A stretch of DNA of 64,000 nt from Actinomycetota bacterium (lineage in GTDB: Bacteria; Actinomycetota; Actinomycetes; S36-B12; CAIYMF01): contig JAIUOK010000002.1 of the NCBI GenBank assembly GCA_020161245.1, positions 81,983-145,982 on the forward strand, written 5' to 3'. Each line of letters opens with the position of its first letter. The stretch's first letter is position 1. Positions 40,068-48,652 of this stretch are shown piece after piece. The position numbers were made by a program, and so were the translations under genes. The notes beneath the pieces were generated by a model that did not search any database, had not been told where the DNA came from, and saw only the letters and a program-made list of their open reading frames with translations.

Positions 40068-41846
40068 ATCACCACGATCACACCCGAGCCCGACGCCACG
40101 CCGGACGTCGAGGCCACCGCGCCCGTCCAGCCCAAGACCTTCGCCGAGCTCGGCGTCCTGCCCGCGACAGTCGAGGCACTCGCCGCCGACGGCATCGTGA
40201 CGGCGTTCCCGATCCAGGAGCTCACCCTGCCCCTGGCCCTGCAGGGCACCGACCTCATCGGCCAGGCCAAGACCGGCACCGGCAAGACCCTCGGCTTCGG
40301 CATCCCGCTGCTGCAGCGCCTGGTCGCGCCGCAGGACGACGCCTGGGCCGAGCTCAAGACCGCCGGCAAGCCGCAGGCGCTGGTCATCGTCCCGACCCGC
40401 GAGCTCGGCATCCAGGTGGCCAGCGACCTCGAGAAGGCCGGCCGTCTGCGCGGCGTCCGCGTGCTGTGCGTGTACGGCGGCCGCTCCTACGAGCCGCAGG
40501 TCGAGGCGCTGCAGAAGGGCGTCGAGGTCGTCGTCGGCACCCCCGGCCGGCTCATCGACCTCATGAAGCAGGGCCACCTCGACCTCGCCAACGTCAAGGC
40601 GCTCGTCCTCGACGAGGCCGACGAGATGCTCGACATGGGCTTCCTGCCCGACGTCGAGCGCCTGGTCGCCAAGGTCTCGCCGGTGCGCCAGACGATGCTG
40701 TTCTCGGCCACGATGCCGGGCTCGATCGTCGCCCTGGCCCGCCGCTACATGAGCCAGCCCACGCACATCCGCGCGATCAACCCCGACGACGACAGCGCCA
40801 CCGTCGAGGCGATCGAGCAGCACGTGTGGCGTGCCCACAACCTCGACAAGCCCGAGCTCCTCGCCCGCGTTCTGCAGGCCAAGGGCCGCGGTCTCACGAT
40901 GATCTTCTGCCGCACCAAGCGCAACGCGCAGCGGGTGGCCGACGAGCTCGTCGAGCGCGGGTTCGCCGCCGCCGCCGTCCACGGCGACCTCGGCCAGGGC
41001 GCCCGCGAGCAGGCGCTGCGCGCGTTCCGCAACGGCAAGGTCGACGTCCTCGTCGCCACCGACGTCGCGGCCCGCGGCATCGACGTCGCCGACGTCACCC
41101 ACGTCATCAACTGGGAGTGCCCGGACGACGAGAAGACCTACCTGCACCGCATCGGCCGCACCGGCCGCGCGGGCAACACCGGCGTCGCGATCACGCTGGT
41201 CGACTGGGATGACGTCCACCGCTGGAAGATGATCAACCAGGCGCTCGGCCTGTCGTTCCACGACCCGATCGAGACCTACTCCTCCAGCCCGCACGTGTAC
41301 ACCGGCCTCGGCATCCCCGAGGGCACCAAGGGCCGGCTGCCCAAGGCCGCGCAGACCCGCGCCGGCCTCGACGCCGAGGTCATCGAGGACCTCGGCGAGA
41401 CCGGTGCCGCGGCCGGCAAGCGCAACCGCAGCAAGGGCCGTGACGACAAGCACGACAAGCACGGCAAGGGCGACAAGCACGGCCGCGACGACCGCCGCGG
41501 CGGCAAGCGGCACGGCTCGGACGTCGACGCCCACAAGGCCGACCCGCGCGACGACGCCGAGGGCACCGGGGACGAGTCGGGCTCCGAGGAGCCGCGCGCC
41601 CCGCGCCGCGACCGGCAGCGCCGGCGCACCCGCGGCGGTGCTGCCGCCGCGACGGCCGAGGCCGGCTCCGCCCCCGAGGCCGCCGCCGCCGAGGGCTCCG
41701 GCCCGGCCGAGGCCGCGGGCGACGCCGACCAGTCCGAGGGCGGTGCGCGCAAGCACCGCCGCCGCGGAGGCCGCGGCCGGGGCAAGGGCCCCAAGGCCGA
41801 GGGCTCGGAGGCAGGGTCGGAGGCTCCGGCACCGGCCGGCGCCTGA
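40068..41846 (+). CDS. rhlE: DEAD-box RNA helicase, RhlE-like, with non-canonical start
   Basis: About 592 aa. Q motif FAELGVLPATVEALAADG and TAFPIQE, Walker A AKTGTGKT, PTRELGIQ, GTPGRLID, DEADEMLDMGF (DEAD box), FSATMPG, then RecA2 with IFCRTKRNAQRVAD, ATDVAARGIDV and HRIGRTGRAG. The C-terminal 150 residues are a charged, disordered tail with tandem DKH repeats, probably RNA-binding. The Q motif requires a start upstream of GTG 40197, yet no in-frame ATG, GTG or TTG exists back to the stop at 39978. ATC at 40068, six bases after GGAG, is the best candidate. Orthologue position of mycobacterial rhlE. Confidence 0.85.
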   Translation: MTTITPEPDATPDVEATAPVQPKTFAELGVLPATVEALAADGIVTAFPIQELTLPLALQGTDLIGQAKTGTGKTLGFGIPLLQRLVAPQDDAWAELKTAGKPQALVIVPTRELGIQVASDLEKAGRLRGVRVLCVYGGRSYEPQVEALQKGVEVVVGTPGRLIDLMKQGHLDLANVKALVLDEADEMLDMGFLPDVERLVAKVSPVRQTMLFSATMPGSIVALARRYMSQPTHIRAINPDDDSATVEAIEQHVWRAHNLDKPELLARVLQAKGRGLTMIFCRTKRNAQRVADELVERGFAAAAVHGDLGQGAREQALRAFRNGKVDVLVATDVAARGIDVADVTHVINWECPDDEKTYLHRIGRTGRAGNTGVAITLVDWDDVHRWKMINQALGLSFHDPIETYSSSPHVYTGLGIPEGTKGRLPKAAQTRAGLDAEVIEDLGETGAAAGKRNRSKGRDDKHDKHGKGDKHGRDDRRGGKRHGSDVDAHKADPRDDAEGTGDESGSEEPRAPRRDRQRRRTRGGAAAATAEAGSAPEAAAAEGSGPAEAAGDADQSEGGARKHRRRGGRGRGKGPKAEGSEAGSEAPAPAGA

Positions 41847-41863
41847 TCACGACCGCGACACCC

Positions 41864-41899
41864 GCGAGGCGGGCGGCCCTGAGGGGCTGCCCGCCTCGT
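41864..41899. terminator. Bidirectional terminator between rhlE and parA-like genes
   Basis: CGAGGCGGGC (41865-41874) pairs with 41889-41898, and inner bases extend the stem to about 15 bp with a four-base loop. It lies between convergent genes. Confidence 0.75.
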
Positions 41900-41917
41900 C
41901 GCGTGAGGGGCCGGCGG

Positions 41918-42685
41918 TCAGCGGTCGGCGAGCTGCGCGTGCATGCGGGCGGCGTGCTGCCGGTAGGCGTCCGACCCGCGCAGGTGCGGCGAGGTCGCGA
42001 GCACGGAGCGGCCGATGGCCGGGGCCTCGGCGAAGCGCACCGACCGCGGCACCGGCGGCTCGAGCACGGGGATCTCGTAGCGCTCGACCACGTCGGCGAG
42101 CACGGCGCGCGCATGGGCGGTGCGGCCGTCGAACATCGTGGGCAGGATGCCGCTGACCCGCAGGCGGGGGTTGGTCGTGCGCATGACGTCGCGGACCGTC
42201 TCGACGAGCTGCCCCAGGCCGCGGTGGGCGAGGGTCTCGCACTGGAGCGGCACGATGACGTCGTCGGCGGCGGTGAGCGCGTTGACGGTGAGGATCCCCA
42301 GGGTCGGCGGGCAGTCGAGGATGATCCAGTCGTAGTGCCCGCGCAGCTCGGCGAGCGCATCGTCGAGGGTGTGCTCGCGGCGTCCCGAGGCCAGCAGCGT
42401 GGCCTCGGTGCGGGCCAGCTCGATCGTGGCCGGCAGCAGATCGACGCCGTCGTCGGTGGCGGTCACGACGTCGCGGGCGTGCCGGGACCCGGCCAGCACG
42501 TCGTGCACCGAGGTCGTCAGGTCCTCCGGGTCGACGCCCAGGGAGAAGGTGAGACAGGCCTGCGGGTCGAGGTCGACGAGCAGCACCTCGTCGCCGAGGT
42601 CGGACAGCGCGACGCCGAGCGAGGCGACGGTCGTGGTCTTGCCGACGCCGCCCTTCTGGCTGGCCACGGCGACGGTGCGCGTCAT
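41918..42685 (-). CDS. ParA-family ATPase
   Basis: 255-aa ParA/Soj-type ATPase. Deviant Walker A KGGVGKTTT (residues about 11-19), DLDPQACLTFSLG, YDWIILDCPPTLG Walker B, and VPLQCETLAHRGL. No ParB gene adjoins it, so it is probably an orphan ParA concerned with protein or nucleoid positioning rather than the oriC parAB pair. It matches Rv3213c of M. tuberculosis in place and orientation. ATG at 42685. Confidence 0.88.
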   Translation of the reverse strand: MTRTVAVASQKGGVGKTTTVASLGVALSDLGDEVLLVDLDPQACLTFSLGVDPEDLTTSVHDVLAGSRHARDVVTATDDGVDLLPATIELARTEATLLASGRREHTLDDALAELRGHYDWIILDCPPTLGILTVNALTAADDVIVPLQCETLAHRGLGQLVETVRDVMRTTNPRLRVSGILPTMFDGRTAHARAVLADVVERYEIPVLEPPVPRSVRFAEAPAIGRSVLATSPHLRGSDAYRQHAARMHAQLADR

Positions 42686-42746
42686 GGCTGCACCTCCGTG
42701 ATGATCGCGAGTCCGTGCCCGGCGGTGCGGATGCGCCGCCGGGACG

Positions 42747-42752
42747 TAGTCT
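42747..42752 (+). promoter_or_regulatory. Leaderless -10 of the hydrolase-HATPase pair
   Basis: TAGTCT seven bases before the GTG at 42760, with no ribosome binding site between. Confidence 0.45.
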
Positions 42753-42759
42753 GCCTGCC

Positions 42760-43650
42760 GTGAGCACGCCTCCGTTCCTCGACCTGCCGGACCGAGCCAG
42801 CCGGGTCGAGCTCGCGACCTCCCACGGGCCGCTCGTCGGATGGCGCATCGGCCCCGAGGACGGCGCCCCCCACCGCGGCACCGTCGTCCTGGTCCCGGGC
42901 TTCACCGGCTCCAAGGAGGACTTCGTCGCCGTCCTCGAGCCGCTGTCGCACCACGGCTGGGCCGTCGTCACCTTCGACCAGCGCGGCCAGTACGAGTCGG
43001 CCGGGCCCGACGACGAGGCCGCGTACTCGTTGGCGGCCCTCGCCCGCGACCTGCTGGAGGTGGTCGCCCCCCTCGAGCCGCCGATCCACCTGGTGGGCCA
43101 CTCCTTCGGCGGGCTGGTGTCGCGCGAGGCGGTGCTGATGTCCGGCGGGGAGCCCTTCTCCTCGCTGACGCTGCTGTGCTCGGGTCCCGGACCGATCCCG
43201 CCGTCGCACCACGACGGGCTCGGCGCGCTGCGCTCGGCGCTGCCGCACGTGCCGCTCGAGGTCGTGTACGACGTCAAGGAGGCCGCCGACCGCGAGGGCG
43301 GCTGGGACCCGGCGCCGGAGGTCGCGGCGTTCATGCGCGAGCGGTTCACGGCCACCAACGCCTGGCAGCTGCGCACGTCGGCCGGGATCCTGCTCGACAC
43401 CCCCGACCGCACCGACGAGCTGGCGGCGCTCGCCGCCGACGGCCGGCTGCGCGTCGCTGTGGTGTACGGCCCGGACGACGACGCGTGGTCGCCCGCCGAG
43501 CAGGAGAAGGTCGCGGCCGCCGTCGGAGCACGCGTCGTCGTGGTGCCCGGCACGGGTCACTCGCCGGCGGCCGAGGACCCCCATGCGACGGCCGACGCGC
43601 TCGACGCCCTGCTCACCGCGCTCTCCGACGAGGAGCGCGCACGGCCGTGA
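42760..43650 (+). CDS. Alpha/beta hydrolase
   Basis: 296-aa alpha/beta hydrolase. VLVPGFTGSKEDF oxyanion loop (about 45-57), FDQRGQYESAG, nucleophile LVGHSFGGLVSRE (Ser about 113), VVYGPDDDAWSP (Asp) and VVPGTGHSPAAED (His). Complete triad; substrate unknown. GTG start with a leaderless -10. It overlaps the HATPase gene by four bases (GTGA), so the two products are made together. Confidence 0.82.
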   Translation: MSTPPFLDLPDRASRVELATSHGPLVGWRIGPEDGAPHRGTVVLVPGFTGSKEDFVAVLEPLSHHGWAVVTFDQRGQYESAGPDDEAAYSLAALARDLLEVVAPLEPPIHLVGHSFGGLVSREAVLMSGGEPFSSLTLLCSGPGPIPPSHHDGLGALRSALPHVPLEVVYDVKEAADREGGWDPAPEVAAFMRERFTATNAWQLRTSAGILLDTPDRTDELAALAADGRLRVAVVYGPDDDAWSPAEQEKVAAAVGARVVVVPGTGHSPAAEDPHATADALDALLTALSDEERARP

Positions 43651-44027
43651 GCACCCTGCGCCTCGATCTCGACCACACGCCCGAATCGGCCCCGCGCGCC
43701 CGCGCCGCCGTCCGCGCGTTCGTCGTCGAGAACTGGCAGGCGGCACAGGATGCCGAGGCCGTCGACGACGCACTGCTCGTCACGAGCGAGCTCGTCACCA
43801 ACGCCGTGCGCCATGGCAGCCCGCCCGTCGTCCTCACCGCCTCGGTGCGCCCGCTCGACGGCGTCGGCTCGGCGCTCGACCTCGTGTGCCTCAGCGCCGG
43901 ACGCTGGCGAGAGCGCACCGCCGACGAGGGCGGCCGCGGCCTCCCGCTCGTCCACGCCCTCTGCACGTCGGTCGCCATCGACACCACCCCCGACGGCACC
44001 ACCGTCACCGCCATCCTCGAGCGCTGA
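43647..44027 (+). CDS. HATPase_c anti-sigma/regulatory kinase-like protein
   Basis: 126-aa single GHKL ATPase domain of the RsbW/SpoIIAB-like group common in actinomycetes. N-box LLVTSELVTNAVRHG (Glu and Asn for Mg-ATP, about 45-59), G-box region DEGGRGLPLVHALC. Such proteins phosphorylate STAS-domain antagonists or bind sigma factors. A STAS protein with a matching Ser is encoded 9 kb away (53132), but pairing is speculative. Coupled to the upstream hydrolase. Confidence 0.78.
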   Translation: MSTLRLDLDHTPESAPRARAAVRAFVVENWQAAQDAEAVDDALLVTSELVTNAVRHGSPPVVLTASVRPLDGVGSALDLVCLSAGRWRERTADEGGRGLPLVHALCTSVAIDTTPDGTTVTAILER

Positions 44028-44052
44028 CCCACCGGCGCACCCCCGGTGCTGA

Positions 44053-44130
44053 GGGTCGATGCGCGTCGGGGATCGGCCGTTGGCGGTCCGAACGCGTCGT
44101 AGAGAGCGCGTATCGACCCCCGACGTCGGG
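44053..44130. repeat. Palindromic intergenic region between convergent genes
   Basis: GGGTCGATGCGCG (44053-44065) pairs with 44107-44119 with a single G-U, enclosing 41 bases that include CGTT-N9-AACG. It is followed at 44117-44130 by the perfect palindrome CCCCGACGTCGGGG. This fills the gap between the HATPase and RecB-like genes and probably terminates both. Confidence 0.5.
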
Positions 44131-44136
44131 GACGGG

Positions 44137-45051
44137 TCAGGAGTCGGGGTCGGCGGGGGCGGTGAGGTCGGCGAGGCCCGACCACGGCTGCAGCTCGTTC
44201 GAGGCGTCGCGGCCCGCCGGGCACCAGCGGCGGTGGTCGCACCAGGAGCAGCCGGGCGAGGGCGACGCCGGGAACACGGCGTCGATGGCCTCGAGCGCAT
44301 CGGCGTCGCCAGCAGCGGCGTCCTCGGCGAGGGGGCGCAGCCGGTCCTTCCACCGGGCCTCGGCTTCTGCGGCCTCGCGCGCGATGTCGCCGGCCCGCGC
44401 GAGGTGGCGCTCGAGCGACTCCGGCGTGTGCTCGTGGACGGCCACCGTGCCGGTCGGCAGATGGTGCAGCTCGACGCGGCGCGACCGCAGCCGCAGCGTG
44501 CGCGTGGCCGCGACCGTGTAGACGGCGAGAGCCAGCGAGCTGCGGGCGTCGTCGTCGGTGAGGGGACGGCGTCCGGTCTTGTAGTCGACGATGACGAGCT
44601 CCTCGCCGCCGACGTCGCTCGGACGCCGGTCGATGCGGTCGACGCGTCCGGACAGCGCCATGCCGTGCGTGCGCGTCGACACCGTGCGCTCGACGCCGAC
44701 GGGGTCGGCGTCGGGATCGAGGCGGGCGGCGTACTCCGCCGTCATCGAGGCCGCGCGGTCGCGCCACTCGGCGGCCTGACGGCCGTCTCGGAAGCCGTCG
44801 GAGAGCCAGCCCCTTTCGACGAGGTCGGCCGCCGCCTCCGGGGTGCGCCGGGCCACGGGCAGCAGCCACCAGTCGCGCAGAGCGTTGTGCACGGCCGCGC
44901 CCACGCTGTTGTGGGCCCAGGGCGCGCCTTTCGGGCGCTTCTCCAGGTAGGTGAAGCGGTAGCGGCGCGGGCAGGCGAGCCACGTGTCGAGCCGGGTCGG
45001 GGTGCAGGAGAACAGCCGCTCCGGCATGCCCTCGAAGGACGCCTGACTCAC
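44137..45051 (-). CDS. RecB-like PD-(D/E)XK nuclease with Fe-S cluster
   Basis: 304-aa stand-alone nuclease domain of the RecB/Cas4-like group. FSCTPTRLDTWLACPRRYRF carries the first Cys; SVGAAVHNALRDWW the conserved His; SGRVDRIDRR and VIVDYKTGRRPLTDD the catalytic Asp and Asp-Tyr-Lys; LALAVYTVAA the Gln/Tyr-motif position. CSWCDHRRWC at the C-terminus gives the other three Fe-S ligands. No helicase domain is attached. GTG start overlaps the MarC stop as GTGA. The same gene-MarC-DUF6758 order occurs in streptomycetes as I recall it, suggesting old backbone. Confidence 0.85.
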   Translation of the reverse strand: MSQASFEGMPERLFSCTPTRLDTWLACPRRYRFTYLEKRPKGAPWAHNSVGAAVHNALRDWWLLPVARRTPEAAADLVERGWLSDGFRDGRQAAEWRDRAASMTAEYAARLDPDADPVGVERTVSTRTHGMALSGRVDRIDRRPSDVGGEELVIVDYKTGRRPLTDDDARSSLALAVYTVAATRTLRLRSRRVELHHLPTGTVAVHEHTPESLERHLARAGDIAREAAEAEARWKDRLRPLAEDAAAGDADALEAIDAVFPASPSPGCSWCDHRRWCPAGRDASNELQPWSGLADLTAPADPDS

Positions 45052-45665
45052 CCGTGCGCCTCGATGAAGCCGAAGACGCCGTCCGCCACGAGCTCGACGG
45101 CGATGGCTGCGAGCAGCAGGCCGGCGATCCGCGTGAGCACCAGGATCCCCGTGGGCTTCAACAGGTTCCCGAGGAACACCGAGTAGCGCATCGCGAGATA
45201 GATCGTGACGTGCACGAGGATGATGCCCAGCGCCAGCGCGCTGATCTCCGGCGCCGTGTCGGCCTGGCGCACGAACAGGATCGTGGCCACGATCGCGCCG
45301 GGCCCGGCGAGCAGCGGAGTGCCGAGCGGCACCATCGCCACGTTGACGTCGTCGACCTCCGTGGGCTCGTCGGTCTTCCCCGTGAGCAGCTCGAGGGCGA
45401 CGATGAGCAGCAGCAGCCCGCCCGACACCTGCAGGGCGGGCAGCGAGATCCCGAGGAACGCCAGGATCCGCTCGCCGAAGAGTGCGAAGGCGACGATGAC
45501 GCCGAACGACGTCAGCGCGGCCTGCAGCGCGAGGCGGGTCATCGCCTTCTTGCCGCGGCGGCCGGTGAGCGCCAGGAAGATCGGGATGATCCCCGGCGGG
45601 TCCATGATCACGAAGAGCGTGAGGTACACCGACGCCAGCAGCTTCGGGTCCAGCCATCCGCTCAC
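45048..45665 (-). CDS. MarC-family membrane protein
   Basis: 205-aa MarC/UPF0056 protein with six membrane helices. VIMDPPGIIPIFLALTG (about 19-35) and VPLGTPLLAGPGAIVATI (about 111-128) are the family's repeated Asp/Gly-Pro motifs. Function unsettled; early claims of multidrug resistance were not upheld for E. coli MarC. GTG start at 45665, just after the DUF6758 gene, and coupled to the RecB-like gene. Confidence 0.88.
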   Translation of the reverse strand: MSGWLDPKLLASVYLTLFVIMDPPGIIPIFLALTGRRGKKAMTRLALQAALTSFGVIVAFALFGERILAFLGISLPALQVSGGLLLLIVALELLTGKTDEPTEVDDVNVAMVPLGTPLLAGPGAIVATILFVRQADTAPEISALALGIILVHVTIYLAMRYSVFLGNLLKPTGILVLTRIAGLLLAAIAVELVADGVFGFIEAHG

Positions 45666-45681
45666 GGGCCGACCCTACGGG

Positions 45682-46296
45682 TCAGATCGCCAGCCGCGGC
45701 GTGAGCGCGCCGACCGGCACCTCCGCCACCCGCTCGCGGTTCTCGCGCAGGTCGAGCAGCGTGAGGCTGTCGTGGATCACCATCCACTCGGTGACCGGCC
45801 ACGCCACGACCCACAGCCAGCAGCCGGCCGCCTCGCCGACGTACGCCGACCGGTCCGACACCGGCAGCGACCACAGCGGCGCGCGCTGGCCACCGACGTG
45901 GAGGGAGGTGTCGCGGGGCAGGCTGGTGATCTCGGGGCCGGGGTCCGTGCCGTCGATGCCGGCGTACGCCGCACCGAGGCCCACTCCGGGCTCCTCCGAC
46001 ACGATCACCAGCTCTGCCACGCGGGTCGTGACGCCGGGCCCCTGCAGCGAGAGGGCGACCCCTCGCGCGGGCCCGGTGCCACCGGTGCGCCGTACCCCCG
46101 ACGCCGTCCAGCCGGACGGCGGCGGCACGGGCACCCAGACGGGGACGGCCGACGAGGACGCGACGTCCCACAGATGGTGGTGCTCGGCGGGGAGCGGCTG
46201 GTGCAGCGGCTCGATGCGGCCATGGGTGCCGCACGTCCACTCGTCGCCGACCACGGCGACCGGCCCGCCGCAGCGGACGCACACCGGTGACGTCAT
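45682..46296 (-). CDS. DUF6758-type conserved protein
   Basis: 204-aa actinobacterial protein. N-terminal zinc-ribbon-like start VCVRCGGPVAVVGDEWTCGTHG (CxxC...C-H), then VPVWVPVPPPSGWTASGV, GVGLGAAYAGIDGTDPGP and WLWVVAWPVTEWMVIHD, and the ending VGALTPRLAI. These match what I know of the DUF6758 family. Function unknown. First gene of the operon with MarC and RecB-like nuclease, with a 16-bp gap to MarC. Confidence 0.75.
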   Translation of the reverse strand: MTSPVCVRCGGPVAVVGDEWTCGTHGRIEPLHQPLPAEHHHLWDVASSSAVPVWVPVPPPSGWTASGVRRTGGTGPARGVALSLQGPGVTTRVAELVIVSEEPGVGLGAAYAGIDGTDPGPEITSLPRDTSLHVGGQRAPLWSLPVSDRSAYVGEAAGCWLWVVAWPVTEWMVIHDSLTLLDLRENRERVAEVPVGALTPRLAI

Positions 46297-46394
46297 CCGC
46301 GCCCCTTCCGGGCGTGCCGCCGGCTGCTCCCGGGCGGCCCACTGGGACGACGGTCCACCCGGCGGCGGCGCGCGTCAACGGCAAGGATGGACCA

Positions 46395-46838
46395 GTGACG
46401 CAGCAGACACCCGGCCCGTGGCCGCGCGTGCCGTGCGTCGGCGGCGTCGTGGTGGACGCCGGACGGCTGCTCCTCGTGAAGCGGGGGCATGCACCCTCGG
46501 CCGGGCTGTGGTCGGTGCCCGGCGGCCGCCTGCTGGAGCGAGAGGATCCGCGCGACGGCTGCGCCCGCGAGCTGCTCGAGGAGACCGGGCTCGTGGTGTC
46601 GGTGGGCGGGCTCGTCGGGACGGTCGAGCGCGATGCGCCCGCCGGCGGCACCTACGTCATCGACGACTTCCTCTGCACCGTCGAGGGGCCGGCGCCGGAG
46701 CCCGTGGCCGGCGACGACGCCGCCGATGCGGGGTGGTTCGCGCGGTCCGACGTCGAGAGGCTGGCGTCCCACGGCCTGCTCGCGCCCGGCGTCCTCGACG
46801 CGCTCGCGGAGTGGGGCGTGCTCGACCTGCTGCGCTGA
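46395..46838 (+). CDS. NUDIX hydrolase
   Basis: 147-aa Nudix protein. Nudix box GGRLLEREDPRDGCARELLE, then ETGL, fits GX5EX7REUXEEXGU (about residues 42-64), so Mg binding is intact. Upstream WSVPGG is also typical. Substrate likely a nucleoside diphosphate derivative but not specified. GTG start with AAGGAT six bases upstream (leaderless type). Convergent with DUF2332, 11 bp apart. Confidence 0.85.
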   Translation: MTQQTPGPWPRVPCVGGVVVDAGRLLLVKRGHAPSAGLWSVPGGRLLEREDPRDGCARELLEETGLVVSVGGLVGTVERDAPAGGTYVIDDFLCTVEGPAPEPVAGDDAADAGWFARSDVERLASHGLLAPGVLDALAEWGVLDLLR

Positions 46839-46849
46839 TCGGCGCCGGG

Positions 46850-47986
46850 TCAGACCTGCAGCTCGACGGCGCCCGGCTCGTGCCAGACCACCGGGAAGCC
46901 GTGGGCGCTCGTGCGGGCCAGGCGCACGGGCGTGCCGGTGCCGAAGGCCGACAGCGGCCCCAGCTCCGGTGCCGGCCAGCAGCGCACGACCACCTCGAAA
47001 TCGGTGGTGGAGTCGTCGGCGAGGGCCCGCGGCTCGCGCCTGAGGTGCACCACCGGCGACGTCGGCGTCGCCCGGGATCCCAGCGCCTGCAGGCACATCT
47101 CGGCCTCGGCCCGGACGTCGGCGTCCAGGTAGATCCACGTCGTCGAGTGCGCGACGACGAGCAGCGCCCTGTCGACCGGGCGCAGCCCGCGCAGGTGGTG
47201 GACGAGGTCGTCGGCCACCAGGGTGATCGGCACCTGCTGCGCCAGCTCGTAGGCCGCCCGCAGCCGCTCGAAACGCGCGAGCTGGTCGGGCCACACGAAC
47301 GACGTGAGATGCAGCCGGCCCTCGGTGGTCGTGACGTCGACCGGCGACAGGTCGACGGCGACGCGCTCGACGACGTCGGCCTCCGCGTCGGGCGGCAGCG
47401 GGTCGCCCGTCCACACGTCCTCGAGCACCAGCGGAGAGCCCTGCGGACCACGTGCGCCGCCGAGCCAGGTGACGCGGACGTGGTCGGCCAGCAGGTTCAG
47501 GCCCGCGGACGCGCCGAGCTCGTGGACGTGCATCGGCCGCGGGTAGGCGGCCGCGAGGTGGGCGAGCGCGCCGGCGAACGCGGCCGAGCGGCCGGGGTCG
47601 TTGGTCTGCGGGATGACGGACAGCAGCGCCGGCAGCCGGTCGGCGTGCGACTCCAGCGCCGCGCACCACGCGTCGAAGCAGGCGCTGCGACCGGCGGCGT
47701 CGTCCGGTGCCGAGCCGCCGACGGAGGGGAACCAGAGGGCGAGCGCCGGCGCCTCGCGCTCGAGCACCAGCCGGTGCGCGGCGGCGAGGACGCGCAGCGG
47801 CACGAGCTCGCCGTCGCGCTCGTCGCGCCAGGGCTCGAGCAGGGCTGCGAGCCGCCCGCCGGCCGCGAGACCGAGGGACGCTGCACGGCAGAGGTCGGCG
47901 TAGACCTGCGACCCGATGTCGGCGCAGTCGCGGGCCTGCCGGGCGAACTGGACGGCGAGGCCGCTGCGGACGTCGACGTCGGTCAT
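46850..47986 (-). CDS. DUF2332 family protein
   Basis: 378-aa protein of DUF2332, an actinobacterial-rich family of unknown function. The N-terminal helical region (VQFARQARDCADIGSQVYADL) and a central HELGASAGLNLLADHV (about 165-180), which resembles the SAM-binding loop of methyltransferases, are family features. VVAHSTTWIYLD is the late beta-strand motif. ATG at 47986. Not linked to any operon. Confidence 0.8.
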   Translation of the reverse strand: MTDVDVRSGLAVQFARQARDCADIGSQVYADLCRAASLGLAAGGRLAALLEPWRDERDGELVPLRVLAAAHRLVLEREAPALALWFPSVGGSAPDDAAGRSACFDAWCAALESHADRLPALLSVIPQTNDPGRSAAFAGALAHLAAAYPRPMHVHELGASAGLNLLADHVRVTWLGGARGPQGSPLVLEDVWTGDPLPPDAEADVVERVAVDLSPVDVTTTEGRLHLTSFVWPDQLARFERLRAAYELAQQVPITLVADDLVHHLRGLRPVDRALLVVAHSTTWIYLDADVRAEAEMCLQALGSRATPTSPVVHLRREPRALADDSTTDFEVVVRCWPAPELGPLSAFGTGTPVRLARTSAHGFPVVWHEPGAVELQV

Positions 47987-48034
47987 CGGGCCCCGGCCGA
48001 TCCCGGATCAGGCTGGGCGGGGCTCATACCGGCG

Positions 48035-48601
48035 TCAGACCGCGGGCGTCGTCGGGCCGTCGCCCGGCTGCTCGTCGGCCGGCGCGGCGTCGGCCGCGGG
48101 CTCCGGCAGCGGCGGCGGCCACGTGGTCGACAGCCCGAGGATCCTGCGCGCCTCGTTGATCACGGCCTGCTCGCAGAGCACGTCGTAGCGGGTGGCGACC
48201 AGCTGCTGGCGGGAGACGAAGTCGCGGCGGCCGCGCGTGAGCGCGTAGGACACCAGGCCGAACACGATGCCGAACGCACCGCCGTAGAGGACGCCGAGGA
48301 GCAGCAGCTGCACGAGGTTGCCGCCGGTCGAGCTGAACAGGGCGACGAACAGACCGATGAGCACACCGAACCAGGCGCCCGTCGCGAAGCCCGACATCGC
48401 GGCGCGGCCCCACGACATCCGGCCGAGCACCGACTCGACGATCCGCACGTCGACGCCGACGATCGCGACGTTCTGCACCGCGAACCCGTTGTCGGACAGG
48501 GTGTCGACGGCCTTCTGCGCCCCGGCGTAGTCGTCGAAGGACGCCAGCACCGGCCGCTTCGTGACATCCGGACCCATCGGCGGACGCGTCATCTGGCTCA
48601 T
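48035..48601 (-). CDS. General stress protein 17M-like membrane protein
   Basis: 188-aa protein. N-terminal GSP17M-like domain (about 18-60; VLASFDDYAGAQKAVDTLSD then FAVQNVAIVG), a glycine-rich membrane hairpin (GWFGVLIGLFVALFSS-like region near 85-130, with YGGAFGIVFGLVSYAL), then a Pro/Ala tail. This domain layout is frequent in actinomycetes; function unknown, often stress-induced. Its upstream region is occupied by the 135-bp palindrome at 48653. Confidence 0.75.
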   Translation of the reverse strand: MSQMTRPPMGPDVTKRPVLASFDDYAGAQKAVDTLSDNGFAVQNVAIVGVDVRIVESVLGRMSWGRAAMSGFATGAWFGVLIGLFVALFSSTGGNLVQLLLLGVLYGGAFGIVFGLVSYALTRGRRDFVSRQQLVATRYDVLCEQAVINEARRILGLSTTWPPPLPEPAADAAPADEQPGDGPTTPAV

Positions 48602-48652
48602 AGCCCCACCCTAAGCGCGATCCCCCACCCCCGCCCCGCCCCGCCCATTCCG

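Noticed and set aside
41404..41846. Mobile or repeat insertion at the 3' end of the DEAD-box gene, because of DKH and Ala/Glu repeats.
   Set aside because: Charged low-complexity tails are normal for RhlE-like helicases in actinomycetes and the reading frame is continuous.
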